DNA of 64,000 nucleotides from Pelodera strongyloides (GCA_036852015.1 JAANDG010000057.1:248001-312000); one strand, 5' to 3'; shown: positions 51,301 through 58,522, counted from the stretch's first letter. Notes: a model not told the origin generated them from the letters alone. Numbers and translations: made by a program.

Positions 51301-52624
51301 GTAAATTTATGAAAGATTCACGCCAAAATTTGACTGACTGCACTGGAATTTAGCACCACTTCTAGTTTGCATGATGACGAGCACGTTTCTTTTGCTTACC
51401 ACTAAGAAAGTTACCGTTATCGCCGGTAAAATCCCGACCCGATCCTTATACACTTTCCTTGAAATATGCAAATGATGGAATTTTTTATGGATTTTGGGAT
51501 AAACTTCTAGAGCTAGAGCCATCCGATTCTAGATCGCGCGACCACCGTCGCTCCTATACAACCAGTATATTAATATCGCCCGCAGTCGCAGGAACCAGCG
51601 AAAATCCGCAACTCGCAAAGCAACAGTAAGATATTGACTTTTCACAACTTCTTCTCGTCTTTCCACTCCAATCTCTCAGTTTTTCTTGACCTATAGCAGC
51701 ACTTCTTGACTTCTTCGTATCATATCTATGCCTCTCTTACCCTCTCTCATTTTCTCTTCCGTAGTTTTTGATCAGAAACGGTTTTCGTAGGTGAATTTGG
51801 GTCTTTGACAGCTCATGATGCAGACCATCATTTTATTAATCAATAAACTAGTCATTTAGTAAACTTACAAAATGATTTTTGTTGAACTTTCATCGACTTA
51901 CTATGGCTTGAAGCTTCATTTCCATTATATCATTTAGATCGGAAGACAACCACAAGACTTCTGTGATGTCTGGAGATGTGGTATTGGACGTGTCGGAGGT
52001 AGATTTAGTTTTCAAATTACTAGTTTTCCAGAAAATGTTAGTTGCAAACAAGCTTATCCCTTCCTTTAGCTTGTTTTATTTGAGCTTAGAATTATCAACT
52101 TTAATTGTTTCAGGGTCAATATTTCGTATGCGAAAACGGTTCTTCATTGGTAAAAGACACACGCAATGCCTCGTCGTGTCGTATTGTCGGACGCGAGACG
52201 AAAAGGTAAATGGTAAATTTTATGGTTCATTATAAATTATTAGGTAGGTATTTCTTAGGTACGGTATCGTAAATAGTAAATGTTATGGTTCATTATAAAC
52301 TATTCGGTGGGCAGTTGTTGGGTACGGTATCGTAAATATCTGATCACGAGAAACCACTTTACTAGTTTTGTCATCGTTTCAAACCAGTCCTGTGTGATCT
52401 ACCTAAATGTGAGCACGTCGAAGAAGCTGGGAAAGGTCGCTGCTTCGCTCTCAAATATTTTTTATTGAAAATAGCAATTACTCCTTTTCAGCAAAGAGTA
52501 CGGTAGCAATTCGGGGGATCTGATAATTGATCGGCCAATTAACACCGACTCGCCTCGACCAATGAGCGCTCACAATTCGGAGCTCTTCTCGGGTACAGCT
52601 GATGGTGACGTCAGCTATGTGTAG
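19285..52624 (+). CDS. F-BAR / C1 / RhoGAP protein, SPV-1 / ARHGAP29-HMHA1-GMIP family, ~29 coding exons
   Basis: A single gene of ~33 kb and ~1,040 residues. Domains in order: an N-terminal family-specific helical region (residues ~20-160), F-BAR coiled coil (~195-470), serine-rich linker, C1 zinc finger (~545-598), RhoGAP (~612-800) and an acidic/serine-rich tail ending SYV. All splice phases agree. In this family F-BAR binds or senses curved plasma membrane and the RhoGAP domain switches off Rho-type GTPases; C. elegans SPV-1 does this in the contractile spermatheca (established for the family). Function here is inferred from domain order. The exon groups are described in separate entries. 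Introns hold a tRNA gene, an intact LINE and many palindromic repeats. Start: the ATG at 19285 follows in-frame stops. No frameshift or premature stop was found along the main path. Confidence 0.9.
21586..21702. repeat. GA-rich microsatellite
   Basis: (GA)n with AAAG interruptions. It creates spurious Arg/Glu-rich and Ser/Leu-rich open frames on the two strands. Confidence 0.85.
22776..22960. repeat. PAL-A palindromic element, copy 5
   Basis: Left end TTAAAGCGAAGTGCGTACCGG with a small insertion. The right end CCGGACGGTATTTTGCTGTAA is mutated in the terminal bases. Confidence 0.8.
23573..23712. repeat. PAL-A palindromic element, truncated copy 6
   Basis: The interior TTATGCAGCTTATGC block and right arm TTTCAAAAACCGGCCGGTATT are present. 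The left terminus and the last ~9 bp of the right terminus are missing. Confidence 0.7.
27859..27918. repeat. TA microsatellite
   Basis: A run of TATA repeats inside the 9.6-kb intron, interrupted by AATTAATAT near its middle. Confidence 0.8.
28420..28501 (+). tRNA. tRNA-Leu, anticodon AAG
   Basis: 82 nt. The acceptor stem GGCGAGA pairs with TCTCGTC (one G-T), discriminator A. The anticodon stem CTGGT/ACCAG encloses loop TTAAGGC with AAG at 28454-28456, reading CUU leucine codons (also CUC if A34 becomes inosine). There is a long variable arm (TCTCC...GGAG) as expected of class II leucine tRNAs. The T-arm GTGGG-TTCGAAT-CCCAC contains the B box and the D-region TGGCCGAGCGGTC the A box. No intron. 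A TTTT terminator for RNA polymerase III follows at 28507. It lies in sense orientation inside an intron of the F-BAR/RhoGAP gene. Confidence 0.97.
30314..31701. other. intron with no further exon
   Basis: 1.4-kb intron between the QPDPDEQ exon and the first F-BAR exon. It includes a short inverted pair ATCTCTGC/GCAGAGAT flanked by GGGCCCTA words (30341-30410). The rest is unremarkable. Confidence 0.5.
31702..45765 (+). CDS. F-BAR domain exons
   Basis: Exons 31702-31789, 32032-32140, 33103-33210, 33304-33384, 33619-33687, 33939-34055, 36933-37010, 37629-37709 and 45620-45765. Key family features: AFERTKSWSRYCKEL opening the helix, EYEHARKVSQLVEQ, DFLPLRDLFW in the middle, a long basic/acidic coiled coil (RRKKEMDKKKKQEDEA, VKRKRKILEKCK), YQCDQTTKACTQHYFK, and the closing RDYQPGQQYMAF, matching the YDPGQ-Y end of the vertebrate family members. 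The domain should dimerise and bind the inner face of the membrane (family knowledge). An extra exon at 32232-32387 could replace 33103-33210 and is described separately. The last intron (37710-45619) contains the LINE. Confidence 0.88.
32232..32387 (+). CDS. candidate alternative F-BAR exon, partly element-derived
   Basis: A 156-nt open segment between GTTTCAG and AAG|GTACTT, phase 0 at both ends, as is exon 33103-33210. It reads ...VAVDYIPALVSAHDSTDIAN.... Aligned without gaps to DFLPLRDLFWQSFDLENEHL of the other exon, it keeps D, aromatic, I/L, P, S, D, I/L, N and L at matching places. That suggests a duplicated, mutually exclusive exon. Its last 18 codons (32334-32387) lie inside a 548-bp inverted-repeat element that also supplies the splice donor. 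Inclusion of both exons would stay in frame but disturb the F-BAR helix register. It may instead be a dead exon remnant. Confidence 0.5.
32334..32881. mobile_element. 548-bp inverted-repeat element overlapping an F-BAR exon
   Basis: Perfect 24-bp terminal inverted repeats beginning GAGGCCGTTTTCACC (32334-32357 and 32858-32881). Internally the block CACCAACATTTAC recurs in inverted and direct form with CTGTCAAAAAGGTAC. The flanks share TCT on both sides, a possible 3-bp target duplication. No open frame, so non-autonomous. The left arm lies inside the candidate exon 32232-32387 and provides its donor. Confidence 0.7.
32951..33033. repeat. short tandem duplication before exon 33103
   Basis: A 34-bp unit beginning ACGTCAGTTTCCGCCGCGCA occurs at 32951-32984 and again at 33000-33033. 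The spacer word TTGTTATCTAATGTTTACG also occurs at 32624, on the far side of the inverted-repeat element. The region has been rearranged more than once. Confidence 0.75.
35228..35290. repeat. CT-rich microsatellite
   Basis: (CT)n with TTT and CG interruptions, in an intron. Confidence 0.8.
36181..36343. repeat. PAL-B palindromic element, best copy
   Basis: TTAAAGCGGTATGAGACGTGG at the left end and CCACGTGCCGTGCCACTTTAA at the right. The interior has inverted CCCATATG / CATGGGAATGCAGTTGTC segments. 163 bp, no open frame. Confidence 0.85.
37785..37934. repeat. diverged PAL-A/PAL-B-like palindromic element
   Basis: The right end TTTCAAAAACCAGCTGG then TATACCGCTTTAA mixes the PAL-A inner arm with the PAL-B outer GGTAT/ATACC form. 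The left end TTAGCGGTGTAAAATCCGG is diverged. Confidence 0.6.
37989..38000 (+). repeat. left target-site duplication of the LINE
   Basis: TTCCAGTAATTA here is repeated exactly at 41028-41039, just after the LINE's 3' tail. Confidence 0.85.
38089..38120 (+). promoter_or_regulatory. hairpin in the LINE 5' UTR
   Basis: CGTCCTGCG (38089-38097) and CGCAGGACG (38112-38120) are perfect 9-bp inverted repeats with a 14-nt loop, ending 17 nt before the ORF's first ATG. It could affect translation initiation or be part of a 5' ribozyme-like or packaging structure. Only the base pairing is seen. Confidence 0.7.
38138..40999 (+). CDS. RTE-type LINE endonuclease-reverse transcriptase
   Basis: 953 residues from the first ATG to TGA, uninterrupted. 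N-terminal apurinic-type endonuclease: NARTL (~40), QETRS (~67), VVGDFNASIG (~172) and SSDHRL (~266), the N, E, D-x-N and S-D-H catalytic motifs. Reverse transcriptase: NNRAPGNDGI, NYRPIALMS, GFRGGYSTIDHI, LFVDFKKAFDSV (~602), GVKQGDVISP and LLFADDVVLI (~700), including the three catalytic aspartates. The C-terminal segment with RWAGHVIRRND and GRPPTRWAD is shared with many RTE and CFDP2-like proteins. It nicks target DNA and copies its own RNA at the nick (family knowledge). All key residues are present, so it could be active. It is more GC-rich than the flanking intron, as expected for a mobile coding unit. Confidence 0.95.
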   Translation: MSKSNQQRPRVPCAARQGCYSNLTAVGNHNFSYFHISTFNARTLHKDADVDQLIGELDNVNAGIVAIQETRSKESKCKTWHSGHRVLIGAREERSRSGGVGFIVPPEYLPYVSDMRAVSPRVAVLHGEVKRVTFTVVNVYAPTSEYDDEVVEELYDDIERELTNSRAHVKLVVGDFNASIGPRDDGETYVGHYAADTRNDRGQRLADFAESQCMYVLNTMFQQRKRRLWTWQSPQGAKKQLDYVLCNDAHRVVDCKIVGRSWCGSSSDHRLVKSIIDFGSVKFRRRTSRRGDVDPGLARAIMNQVDWSRYGSPQSYSELSRELARASAEARPVIRAHPRERLTSKTIELIRERRKRLHQGQNVQSLSRDLRKMVETDYKNFNEVKALEAAQRLMSIKKVRQRYSLHKEATVAMMDKDGALKTKIQDIADIIKDFYGDLFASKKRVPKSGIEVNEDVPEIMESEVEHALKRMPNNRAPGNDGISIDLLKYAPKTALSVVCRLFNNILSMKIVPENWKGSNTILIHKKGSKEDINNYRPIALMSQLSKLFSRVILNRISKWLEEGNRREQAGFRGGYSTIDHIHTVCQVIERSREYKIPLCMLFVDFKKAFDSVEKQAVLNALKHHAVPESYVSMIDELYNQCATDIQLLHTPVKVPVERGVKQGDVISPTLFSASLECALRDANMSGGYDIDGETLQFLLFADDVVLIAKDPCTLQKNLDELIRVTSLIGLEAHPGKTQWMANDHCPNGGADIRIGNSTLEKVGKYVYLGREVNPSNSLTAELSRRKQSGWKAFWKLRDVLTNVKLSKEVKAKVFNTHVLPAMTYASETWCTTKKDEESLLVTQRAMERKMVGTRLRDRMSNVTLREKSGVDDIIDRIYSSKHRWAGHVIRRNDNRWTTRVTEWRPRDYKRPQGRPPTRWADPMVKSFGRAWNRIARCRSSWRSCDLRCWRANS
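41028..41039 (+). repeat. right target-site duplication of the LINE
   Basis: TTCCAGTAATTA, identical to 37989-38000. Confidence 0.85.
41266..41445. repeat. PAL-A palindromic element, copy 7
   Basis: TTAAAGCGAAACACCGGCCGG on the left and ACGGCCGGTATTTCGCTTT on the right, about 230 bp after the LINE's right border. Confidence 0.85.
42345..42464. repeat. tandem duplication carrying a PAL-B right arm
   Basis: A ~55-bp unit (ACTCTTCAAAACCA...CATACCCCTTTAATC...GTAGTACCCTTCC) at 42345-42399 is repeated at 42400-42464, with a 10-bp internal duplication of TCTCGAATTT in the second copy. Confidence 0.8.
42645..42742. repeat. GA-rich microsatellite
   Basis: (GA)n with GGGA interruptions. The minus-strand Ser/Leu-rich frames over it are artefacts. 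Confidence 0.85.
44338..44705. repeat. mirrored CT / GA / CT microsatellite block
   Basis: CT/TTTCTC repeats (44338-44425), then GA repeats (44482-44545), then CT repeats again (44617-44705). Adjacent pyrimidine and purine tracts could pair with each other into long hairpins or form triplex DNA. Confidence 0.75.
45358..45482. repeat. PAL-A palindromic element, short copy 8
   Basis: TTAAAGCGAAAGCCGGCCG to CCGCCCAGTATTTCGCTTTAA, 125 bp, lacking part of the interior. It ends 138 nt before exon 45620. Confidence 0.8.
46290..46948 (+). CDS. C1 (phorbol-ester/DAG-type) zinc-finger exons
   Basis: Preceded by linker exon 46047-46180 (RSDKSLDDLSSQGEGSSV). Exons 46290-46456 and 46874-46948 contain H-x-W...PAKCAHCD, CAQCGQNWHKNC and VSCG, the His/Cys spacing of a C1 finger that binds two zinc ions. 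It ends ISMFGVSLQ, equivalent to the LFG segment that follows C1 in the vertebrate proteins. C1 fingers in this family are mostly thought atypical and may help membrane placement. Diacylglycerol binding cannot be judged from sequence alone. A PAL-A element begins 8 nt after the 46456 donor. Confidence 0.88.
46465..46641. repeat. PAL-A palindromic element, copy 9, next to a splice donor
   Basis: TTAAAGCGAAATACCGGCCGG to ACAGGCCGTTATTTCGCTTTAA (last base 46641). It begins only 8 nt beyond the end of the C1 exon (46456). Confidence 0.85.
47088..47257. mobile_element. GC-rich inverted-repeat element (third type)
   Basis: Imperfect ~37-bp inverted repeats (47088-47124 and 47220-47257) with outer GGAGC...GCTCC and inner GATGCGAATCCGCGTC / GACGCGGATTCGCAT. 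The interior of ~95 bp has no open frame. It lies in the intron 46949-47287, ending 30 nt before exon 47288. Unrelated in sequence to PAL-A/B. Confidence 0.75.
47288..49315 (+). CDS. RhoGAP domain exons
   Basis: Exons 47288-47374, 47889-47950, 48091-48229, 48528-48649 and 49162-49315. The domain begins IPLILEEVVHEIQRRGL, has GLYRTCG with the catalytic arginine finger (near residue 643), then NLASVVKLYLRKLPEPLMTF, the conserved LK-YLR-LPEPL helix, LLLHLNRVSW, and MTSSNLSTVIAPSL, the N-L-x-x-V-x-x-P-S-L block. All catalytic signatures expected for an active GAP are present. Which GTPase it acts on is not visible; family members act mainly on RhoA-type proteins. Exon 48091-48229 also contains an internal donor-like CCTGG|GTGAGG at 48215. 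Using it would truncate the exon out of frame. Confidence 0.9.
47391..47570. repeat. PAL-A palindromic element, copy 10, next to a splice donor
   Basis: The left end GTAAAGTGAAAGGCCGGTCGG is slightly diverged; the right end is CCGGCCGGTATTTCGCTTT. It starts 16 nt after exon 47288-47374 ends. Confidence 0.85.
48242..48412. repeat. PAL-A palindromic element, copy 11, next to a splice donor
   Basis: TTAAAGCGAAATGCCGGCCGG on the left. The right arm stops after AAAAACCGGCC. It starts 12 nt after exon 48091-48229 ends. Confidence 0.8.
49622..52624 (+). CDS. acidic and serine-rich C-terminal tail exons
   Basis: Exons 49622-49738, 49940-50048, 50454-50577, 51533-51625, 51938-51998, 52114-52205 and 52492-52624. 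They encode an acidic stretch (DLDEENDEE, EDDELDDDH), proline/threonine clusters and Ser-rich segments without a recognised domain. For exon 51533 only the acceptor ATTCTAG at 51532 avoids in-frame stops, so that start is set by phase. The protein ends D-V-S-Y-V; the final S-x-V fits a class I PDZ-ligand pattern (inference). The stop TAG is at 52622-52624. Confidence 0.8.
49758..49865. repeat. PAL-B element, left half, next to a splice donor
   Basis: TTAAAGCGGTATGACACGTAG plus interior GAATGCAGTTATCCAGATAC. The right terminus is not recognisable. It starts 19 nt after exon 49622-49738 ends. Confidence 0.6.
50248..50428. repeat. PAL-A palindromic element, copy 12
   Basis: TTAAAGCGAAATACCGGTCCG to TCCGGCCGGTATTTCGCTTTAA (last base 50428). 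It ends 25 nt before exon 50454-50577. Confidence 0.85.
50611..50736. repeat. PAL-B palindromic element
   Basis: TTAAAGCTGTATGGCACTTGG to AACTGCGTGCCATAGCTTAA, starting 33 nt after exon 50454-50577. Confidence 0.75.
52206..52331. repeat. 63-bp tandem duplication starting at a splice donor
   Basis: Two diverged copies (52206-52268 and 52269-52331), each opening GTAAAT and closing GGTACGGTATC. The first base of copy 1 is the first base of the intron, so the duplication also copied the donor GTAAAT. Confidence 0.75.
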
Positions 52625-54196
52625 TACAAACTACAAAATATAATATGGATACAGTAATACAAAAGGATTTTCAAAGAGACCAAAGTTCTGTGAACTGTTT
52701 ATTGAATTCATTGTGGTTAATAGCCTCCAAAACCGCGGCTAGCCAAAAATTATCATTCCTTTATACTACGTAACAATCACACAGCACACTCTCCCACGCA
52801 CTATGTGTCTAAGGTATTCAGTTATTAATTTCGATTCTCCCCCATGTTTACCCTGAACTCTAAAGAATCAATTGTGTTTACAAAGGATCTTCCGATTTCT
52901 GATAATTTTCGAACGTGTGCTTATTTCATTTGTTATTTTTTACGTTACATTTTACGCATTGACATAACTAGGTTTAGTGCAACACAGAATTTTGCCATAT
53001 AAACGTTCGTATGTACTGCATATCATCTTTGTTTCTAGATTTTTTGGTTGATTGTTTTTTTTCTGGAAAGGTTCGTTGATCCACACTCAGATAGACCATT
53101 GTTACATTAGTGTCGAACTAATATGGGTTACAAGACCAATTATTCAATTTATGATCAAAAATATTCACCGAAATTTAGAGAATTATTTTCGTTTGAAGTT
53201 TGTATTTTGACATTTTACTCTGATTGTAATGATTAATTATTGATTTAGTCAATTGTGTTTGTCTCAGCATTTTTCAGGCAATTGCAAGTCACAATTATAT
53301 AAGATCACACTCATTCATCACACTCATTTACCACTGAAGCGGTGTTGATTATTTTCTGGCGCCGTTGATTATTTGTCGAATATAGATTTTCCTTTCACAT
53401 TTAATTTATCACTTAATTCTTATTTGTAAATAGGCGGAATATTTCTTCTTCATTGGACTGTTGCCGTGGTGAATTGCATAATGTACTTATTTAGTGAATT
53501 TCCAAGTATTGAATTTCATATATTGTTATGAATTCAGAAACAGTTCATGTATATGATGTGCCAAGTAACAAAGTATATATGTAATAAAGTTTTCTTTTTT
53601 TCCTGTTCTTTTTTCACGTCGGAAAAAACAACACGTCAGAAAAAAAAACAGTGTACTCTAAAGCTCGCGTAAATTAGTGTACTGTAGTTCTGTAGTGTTA
53701 GCAGAATCCTACGGTAGCAAAGTAACATTTTTATCGGATTTCTCCAATCGAAAGTTTTCGTCATCGCATGCATCATCGTTTTATTTTGTTATTTTATTAT
53801 TGTTCGTTGTTCCTTTCTAGCTTAGAGTGTGTTCTTTATAACAGTGTTATGCTTCACAGTTCAGTCTAGCTTGTAAATAGTGCGGAAAGCTTACATTGCT
53901 CGTTATAATGAATCGATTTAACTATTATTGAAGTAAGTATTGATTAGACCTGATTAGACATCAGTAACATATATCTCTAAGTATGGCTCAAGCAAACACA
54001 ATACAGTGTCTCCTTCCGTATGAAGAATTACATCCCCCACCGAATGGTTATGATTTTGTGACGGGAATTGTCCTGTTGTCCATATTTTGCCTTGTTGTAT
54101 TCCAAAATATCTTTGATGTTCATTTTTATATTGCGTCTATGGGGGCATGTAGTTTTCCTATTTCCCAAGTGTTTCCCTACACGAAACCCCTTCCAG
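52625..54196. other. intergenic region between the RhoGAP and RRM genes
   Basis: Contains the 3' UTR of the RhoGAP gene. The only clear canonical AATAAA is at 53583, which would give a ~960-nt 3' UTR. An open frame at 53983-54321 starts with ATG but does not splice in phase into the RRM gene. A GCATGCATC word lies at 53766. The region ends with CCTTCCAG at 54196. Confidence 0.5.
54195..54196 (+). promoter_or_regulatory. splice acceptor one base before the RRM gene's ATG
   Basis: ACCCCTTCCAG|A-ATG. This may be a spliced-leader acceptor or the acceptor of a 5' exon. It supports the ATG at 54198 as the start of this transcript. Confidence 0.45.
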
Positions 54197-54197
54197 A

Positions 54198-57100
54198 ATG
54201 CCGTCTTCCGCCGATTCGATCACATCTTCCAACGAAGAGAAGGAAAATATACACAGTAAGTAATGTGCTTTATTGTCAAGCGATTCAATTTCGAACTTCG
54301 GCCCCATTTAGGCACAGATAGTTGTGAATATTTGGTGTTTCTATTTCTTTCCTACGTGTGATTTTGAATTTTGATTAAGTAAATTGGAATTTCCAGCTAT
54401 TCCGGATGTTGGTGCAAGGAAGCAAGACTCGGACCAGTTGATAGAGATAAATGTGCCAGCCGACAAGGACGGTGGCGACTATGAGAGTAATCGACTCTTT
54501 GTTTCAAACTTTCCATTTGCTTGGAGAGACGAAGACCTCAGCAATTTCTTTGTCAAGTAAGCTTTTCCCGTTTTCCCTGGCGTGAGACTTTTTGGATCTT
54601 ACCATCAGTTATATTAGTTCTGTGATATACTGTGTTATTAATTGGTGGATTTTTTTGTCTTTACAGTACGTTTATTCTTCATACCCGTATGATCATCAGA
54701 TAACATCAGATTTTATTTGGAAAGTTTGCTATGAACCAGTCGCAGACTCAGTGCTTGTTCAGGTTTGGTCCGGTCGAAAGCGTGGAGATTGTTTATAACG
54801 AGCGAGGAAGTAAGGGATTTGGATTCGTCACGATTAAAGAAGCATCCAAATGTGCACGGGCGCGAGAAGCCCTCAACCACACGATTGTTAATGGACGGCG
54901 TGTAGAGGTAAACTGGCAAACTTATTAGTCTGTATGGAATGGAAGTTCAAGTTTATCGAACGAAAACGACGCTCTCTTATTTTCATATATACCAGACGGC
55001 TATCGCCGCCTGAGCCGATTCTTCAAAAAAGGGACATATTATATGTAACTGTAACGAATGAAACGTATATTCCAAATTTTATGCGCAAAAATTCGACTGC
55101 CTTGTTTTGAGCAGTTGCGAAAAGTTTTTGCTTGAAACTTGGAAAAGAAATGACGGAGCTCTTTGGCTTGCTCAAGACTGTGCACCGACTCTCCTTTTAT
55201 TATACCCGAGTCCGAGAGCGGACTTGAGATTATTATTAACTCTTTACAAGAGATATTCGTTTCCGTTGCCGACATTGGGACAAACAAACCGTTCTCCTTT
55301 ACATAATAATATATAAAAGCTTCAAACTCAAATACTCCCACTGTTTGCTCTTCACGCGTACTATATTCGCGCTTAGCTTTGAAACAGAACCCGTGGCACA
55401 TTAACCAAACTTTATCTAGCTAACACTATTCAAATTACGTAATGTTCCCTCGGTTACTTAATATTCTTCTTTAGATTCGTCGTGCACACAAGATGCGTCG
55501 TGCTCATAACAGTGGTCCCGCAGGGCCAAGAACTAGCAACGTGTCCCACGACAATCGTACTGCAATTCTCAATCACATGTTGCAGAATCAGGGTCAGTTA
55601 GAAGGTTCTTTGCTTTTTGAAATTGTGAATACCATTATTGTTCCAGCATTTTGTTGTTTGTTATTGTCCGTTTTGTATTATTTGTGCATTATTGCTTCTG
55701 CACTAAACAAATTGCTACTTTGTCTCTTACTTTGCACTGTTGTTTTGCTGCCCACTCACACGCACTTGGCTTGTTTAGGTATCCACATGGGGAGCTCTGT
55801 CGCCCATCTTAACCAGGCAGCCCTGCAGCGCCTCATCGAACAAGTCAACCTGGTTCGTTTGATGAAAGAATCTATTGTGCAAGTATTTGGACATTTTTAA
55901 TTTGCTTGACAGAATGCACAATGCAGCTTTAATATGTTAACTTTGACTGGCATGTGACTTTACTTCTTGTGTGTATGAATTATGAATATTTATTTGAATC
56001 TCTGAATTGTGCGTTTGCAATTTTGCAATGCATCAAAAGTTCGTGGGAGATCTTCTATATGTATTTCATATTTGTGTTTCTTTTGCATTTCTAGCAAGAT
56101 ATGTATATGTTTTCTCTACATATGTAAAGCCAAGCAGAAGAAAACCAGTTATAATTAAAAAAAACATGCTTTGTTCTTTCAGACGGCTTTGCGTGGCGGA
56201 CAGCAGCAGCAACAGTCGCTGCTGAACAATCCGATGCTTCTGAATCTGCTTCTGGCCGATCCGCAGACAGTTTCCAATACAACAAGTTGGTTTTTACTTG
56301 TATATTTGTTGCGTTCATTACTGCACAAAGTAAAGCGAGAAATATGCTAATTGCTTGTAGATGTTCTGATTCCTCCCGCGCAGCCGAATCCCCTGCTCGG
56401 AGGACTTCCCATGTACTTGCCTCCTGGACTGGCTAATTTGGTGAGTTTGCGTTTGCATTGAACTCCCTGTGGTGTTTTTTCCTCAAGGTTCAGGGTTCAG
56501 GCATTTATTAGCATAATGTCATACTTTTTTTCTTCTTTATTCTTCTTTAACTAAAACGTATACAACTTGGTTGTTGTAGCTTGTAGAGCATGCACCCAAC
56601 TCATTTGTGTGAAGATTAGGGTAATGCCGATAAGGCTGTATTTGGGATATTGTAACGTTTTGCTCGTCGTCTGGCAATTTTGTGCTCTTTGTTAATTGTT
56701 GCTCTTCTTTTTAGCAAGCACAGCAAGCCGCAGCAGCTGCCAACTTTGTACAGCTGGGAAGTATGGCCAGTCCGTATCAGGACCACGCGTTTCTGTCCCT
56801 TGCACAACCAATTGCTGGATATCAGATGCCGGTGAGTCATTGCAATTGCATCCACATAATTAGTGCAGCGTGTATATGCCTTTTGTTGCACTTCGGTCGG
56901 ATTGATTGTTTCTTTGGTTTGGGTTTGAGTTTAGAAAGATTTTCTCGGTTTTAGATTTTAGCCCGGGATCCTTTTGTTCATTATAATAAAGTCTCAATTT
57001 TGTTCCGTATGAATCCCAGATCAAACATTAAACTTATACGCTTGCTTGGTGGACAAGTGAAAAGTGAAATGGATATCGCAGCAATTGTTGATTGTCATTG

Positions 57101-58522
57101 TTCTTATTAAGTTGCGCTTGAAACATTCGTTTTGTAAATTGATTTCTTCCGAGTTCAGCGCTAAATGAACAACCGCATCCCGCATGTATACATTTAGTTG
57201 TACACGAATGGCCTCACATCGCTCTCTCTTGCTCAGCAGCAGACGAAACAGGCGGCAGCTGCACAACAACAGCCTGCGACTAATAAGATGCCGGTGAGTG
57301 TCATGCCCATTTTCTGCGTTGTTTGTCATATTGTCATCTTTTGCGCGTGTGTATGGGACTGGAATCACTGGAAATCAAACACGGGCTTGAAGTTCGAACG
57401 TTTGATATCCTATAACTACAAATACAATGTGTGTTTTGTATTGTGCATATATTGGTGTCTGTTCAGTCGGTGGCAACCCCCGGTCAGGAAATCCCGTCTC
57501 TCTTCGACCGTTCCCCGTATGGCGAGCATCTTCTGGGCATTGGCAGCCAGCTGGGCTACGGTCCTCTGCCGCAGATATCGGGCACCGCCTCCACGCAGAC
57601 GGCCGGCTCGCCGCAGTGCGCGCCGCAGCCCTACGGAGCCATCGGAATGCCGAGAGTCAGTGATTTGACAGGTAATAAAGCAAGGTGGTAATTAGAATAA
57701 TTGTCAGTTGATCGGTTGTTTGTGATTTTTTTTGCACTTTGATTTGTCATATTAACAGATGATTTAGGCTCGCCGATCCAGAAGAATAACACGGTACTTG
57801 TAATGTCGAACAACCGTGAGGCGCTTTCGGGACAATTTTATAGTTTGGGTAGGTTTGTTTAGTTTTGTAGTGTTGTTCTAGAAGTATGCATCTCGTTTAT
57901 GTTGTGGTTGTGTTGTATGCGAGTTTGTTGATGTGTACTAAAGATGTGCTACATTCAGGTGGCACACATGCACAACCTATCGCCCCTCCTAACCTCGACT
58001 CCTCTTTCTCCAGTAACCCCGATATCACACAGTCGGCTGTCAATGATTATATGATACAACAACAGACAAATGGAGTGAGTTCTTGATATTTATAATTCGT
58101 ACATCTTTATTATGATGACCGGAGCGTGAGCAACTGTTTATTTGGATGTTGAACGGACAAACAAAACTCATATAAAATCAAACTGAATGGTTGTGTTCGT
58201 ACGGGAATATGTGCGCTATGCACCAATCACGTCTTTATTTATCTATTTGAAGAAGAACATGTTATTGATGATGAAATGATTTATTACTGACAGACAAAAA
58301 TCAATCAGCGCTCGTACTTTGGTAGACATACTTTGGTAGACTTTAGTTGCCGGCACGAGTTTGGTGACTCTGTTCTTGTATTGTCTGATAGTCTGATTAT
58401 TATTGTCCTAATGCTTATTTTAGACTTGCAACACGGCTGGCTATTGGATGGATGTGGGTCGGAAGCGCACAGCTGATAATAACTTTTCGCAGCACGATCA
58501 GGCAAAATTGATGCGCCGTTGA
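54198..58522 (+). CDS. RBFOX-type single-RRM RNA-binding protein, 13 exons
   Basis: Exons 54198-54255, 54397-54556, 54763-54907, 55475-55592, 55779-55852, 56183-56285, 56361-56440, 56715-56831, 57237-57293, 57467-57671, 57759-57848, 57959-58074 and 58424-58522 give ~472 residues. One RRM (~52-125): RNP2 LFVSNF, then PFAWRDEDL, FGPVESVEIVYNERGSKG and RNP1 KGFGFVTI, ARAREAL and VNGRRVE. NERGSKGFGFVT is characteristic of the RBFOX/FOX-1 group, nuclear splicing regulators that read GCAUG, and of the worm relatives ASD-1, FOX-1 and SPN-4. The basic RRAHKMRRAH follows the RRM. The rest is Gln/Ala/Pro/Leu-rich without a domain. The usual RNP2 histidine is Phe here, so target choice may differ. Start by phase: the ATG at 54198 is the only one joining exon 2 in frame. 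Which worm paralogue it matches is undecided. Confidence 0.85.
57237..57293 (+). CDS. 57-nt symmetrical exon of the RRM gene, candidate cassette
   Basis: Encodes 19 residues, Q/A-rich, phase 0 at both ends, so skipping keeps the frame. Its 3' end (ATGCCG|GTGAGT) repeats the 3' end of the preceding exon 56715-56831 (ATGCCG|GTGAGT), suggesting partial duplication. A GCATG word lies at 57182, 51 nt upstream of its acceptor. Whether it is really alternatively spliced cannot be seen. Confidence 0.55.

Noticed and set aside
53983..54321. ATG-initiated frame (MAQANTIQ...) just before the RRM gene, possible first exon
   Set aside because: None of its GT donors gives the phase needed to join the exon at 54197, and read-through enters the wrong frame. 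It could be an upstream ORF, but I do not call it coding.
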